The position numbers and the translations under genes were made by a program. DNA of 55,548 nt from Spirochaetota bacterium. Lineage in GTDB: Bacteria > Spirochaetota > B62-G9 > DRHN01. The first letter of the stretch is position 1, and every line of letters begins with the position of its first letter. The notes under the pieces were generated by a model that was not told the origin of the DNA, made no database searches, and saw only the letters and a list, made by a program, of their open reading frames with translations. Of this stretch, positions 55,062 to 55,548 are shown one piece after another. Where the stretch lies: contig JAFGTF010000037.1 in the NCBI GenBank assembly GCA_016934265.1, positions 1-55,548 on the forward strand, in the 5' to 3' direction.

Positions 55062-55517
55062 TCATCTAAATGAAATTATCTCTTCGCAGTAGGCAGATTG
55101 CGGCCGGATGACGTCATAGTTCCTGCCGAATGAAAGATTTTCGTCCACCCTCTTCACGAGAAGGTCGGTCGGAGGCTCGAGCACGGTCCGGCAGATCCGG
55201 CGCGTATCGAGGCCCAGCGCCATACACGCCGTCAGGGTGGGACAGCTGTTTATCGAATGAAACACGAGCTTCGTTTCATCCCTGAATGCCACGGGGGCTT
55301 CATGCTCCTCTATGCCTATCTTGTACAGTATTACCCGGTAGGCCTTCTCGAGGGGATCGCCCTGTATGGAAGACAGAATTTCCGCGTTCTCCTCCATCCA
55401 CTGCAGGCGGCTGATCGACAGGGCGTCTCGGATCGTGGCCAGCCTCCTTTCGTCCGCATCACGAAGCAGTGATACCCATCTGCCTACCTGTGTCGTGTAT
55501 CGTTCAGAAGCCGTCAC
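55062..55517 (-). CDS. Cytoplasmic protein of unknown function with conserved-looking cysteines
   Basis: The product is 151 residues from GTG 55515-55517 with AGGAGG six bases upstream. The N-terminal half is helical (RRLATIRDALSISRLQW...). The C-terminal half holds SCPTLTACMALGLDT, RRICRTVL and QSAYCEEIISF. That spacing of cysteines and a final strand weakly recalls the L-2-amino-thiazoline-4-carboxylate hydrolase-like/ATC family, in which Cys-rich turns recur. I cannot confirm this. It may continue in an operon with whatever lies beyond the window edge. Confidence 0.55.
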   Translation of the reverse strand: MTASERYTTQVGRWVSLLRDADERRLATIRDALSISRLQWMEENAEILSSIQGDPLEKAYRVILYKIGIEEHEAPVAFRDETKLVFHSINSCPTLTACMALGLDTRRICRTVLEPPTDLLVKRVDENLSFGRNYDVIRPQSAYCEEIISFR

Positions 55518-55548
55518 TGAAATCCTCCTTTTTCATCCTAATCGAGAA

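Noticed and set aside
1-55548. tRNA, rRNA, CRISPR, prophage or transposon content
   Set aside because: I found no cloverleaf-like gene, repeat-spacer array, integrase or transposase by reading; a covariance-model scan would be needed to exclude small RNAs.

Overview
The window is a bacterial chromosomal segment from a Gram-negative-type organism with sigma-54 regulation. A member of the Spirochaetota or a similar phylum is my best guess. I base this on the mix of families: a GldA/GldF/GldG-like ABC system with a DUF4340 protein, a bifunctional-nuclease/UVR protein, a 7TM-LuxR regulator, a fused E1 dehydrogenase, SDS22-type leucine-rich repeats and lipoproteins. That is family knowledge, not proof. 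There are no rRNA or tRNA genes, CRISPR arrays or insertion sequences that I can see. Housekeeping promoters are unusually easy to read, with many near-consensus TTGACA-N17-TATAAT pairs.

1-13120 holds mixed single genes: the edge of a ureidoglycolate-lyase-like gene, a dihydropyrimidinase, an NlpC/P60 lipoprotein broken by one in-frame amber codon, a GH4 glycosidase, an SDR dehydrogenase, signal peptidase I, a membrane LuxR regulator, a decayed RimK-type remnant (8572-8907), a flippase-like membrane protein, a TrkA-type K+ channel, a bifunctional-nuclease protein and an HTH protein. 13413-18139 is a four-gene ABC/GldG/DUF4340 operon. It is followed by a universal stress protein and a small lipoprotein.

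19927-30194 is one long leftward gene run: a GntR/HutC regulator, a UPF0261 (Tm-1-like ATP-binding) protein, a tiny cysteine-rich ORF, two PEP-hydrolase-like TIM barrels, a complete branched-chain-amino-acid-type ABC transporter, a cupin and a ComB-like phosphatase. UPF0261 and the TIM barrel are the two halves of plant Tm-1. Here they are separate genes next to a dedicated transporter and regulator. This is the best candidate for an undescribed system. 31072-37290 follows with a GcvH-type lipoyl protein, a fused alpha-beta E1 dehydrogenase, a large transaldolase-like protein, a VOC protein, a truncated nitrilase remnant and a second GntR paralogue. Three promoters in this region (for gntR-1, the E1 gene and gntR-2) carry the same GTRCGTTAAYGK-like element in the same position, exactly inside the 17-nt spacer. 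This ties the regulators and E1 into one regulon.

37572-48730 is a signalling region. A histidine kinase and two sigma-54 response regulators are followed by a terminator and then a textbook -24/-12 promoter. That promoter drives an outer-membrane-barrel/transglutaminase-like protein, a periplasmic binding protein and a hybrid histidine kinase. 48825-55517 holds a radical SAM/SPASM protein, an iron-type alcohol dehydrogenase with a His-to-Gln metal-ligand change, a NudC-nitroreductase pair, a STAS protein, an SDS22-type LRR protein with an HPD tripeptide, and a hypothetical protein.

Three genes in the window are visibly broken (NlpC/P60, RimK-like, nitrilase), which suggests ongoing local gene loss.
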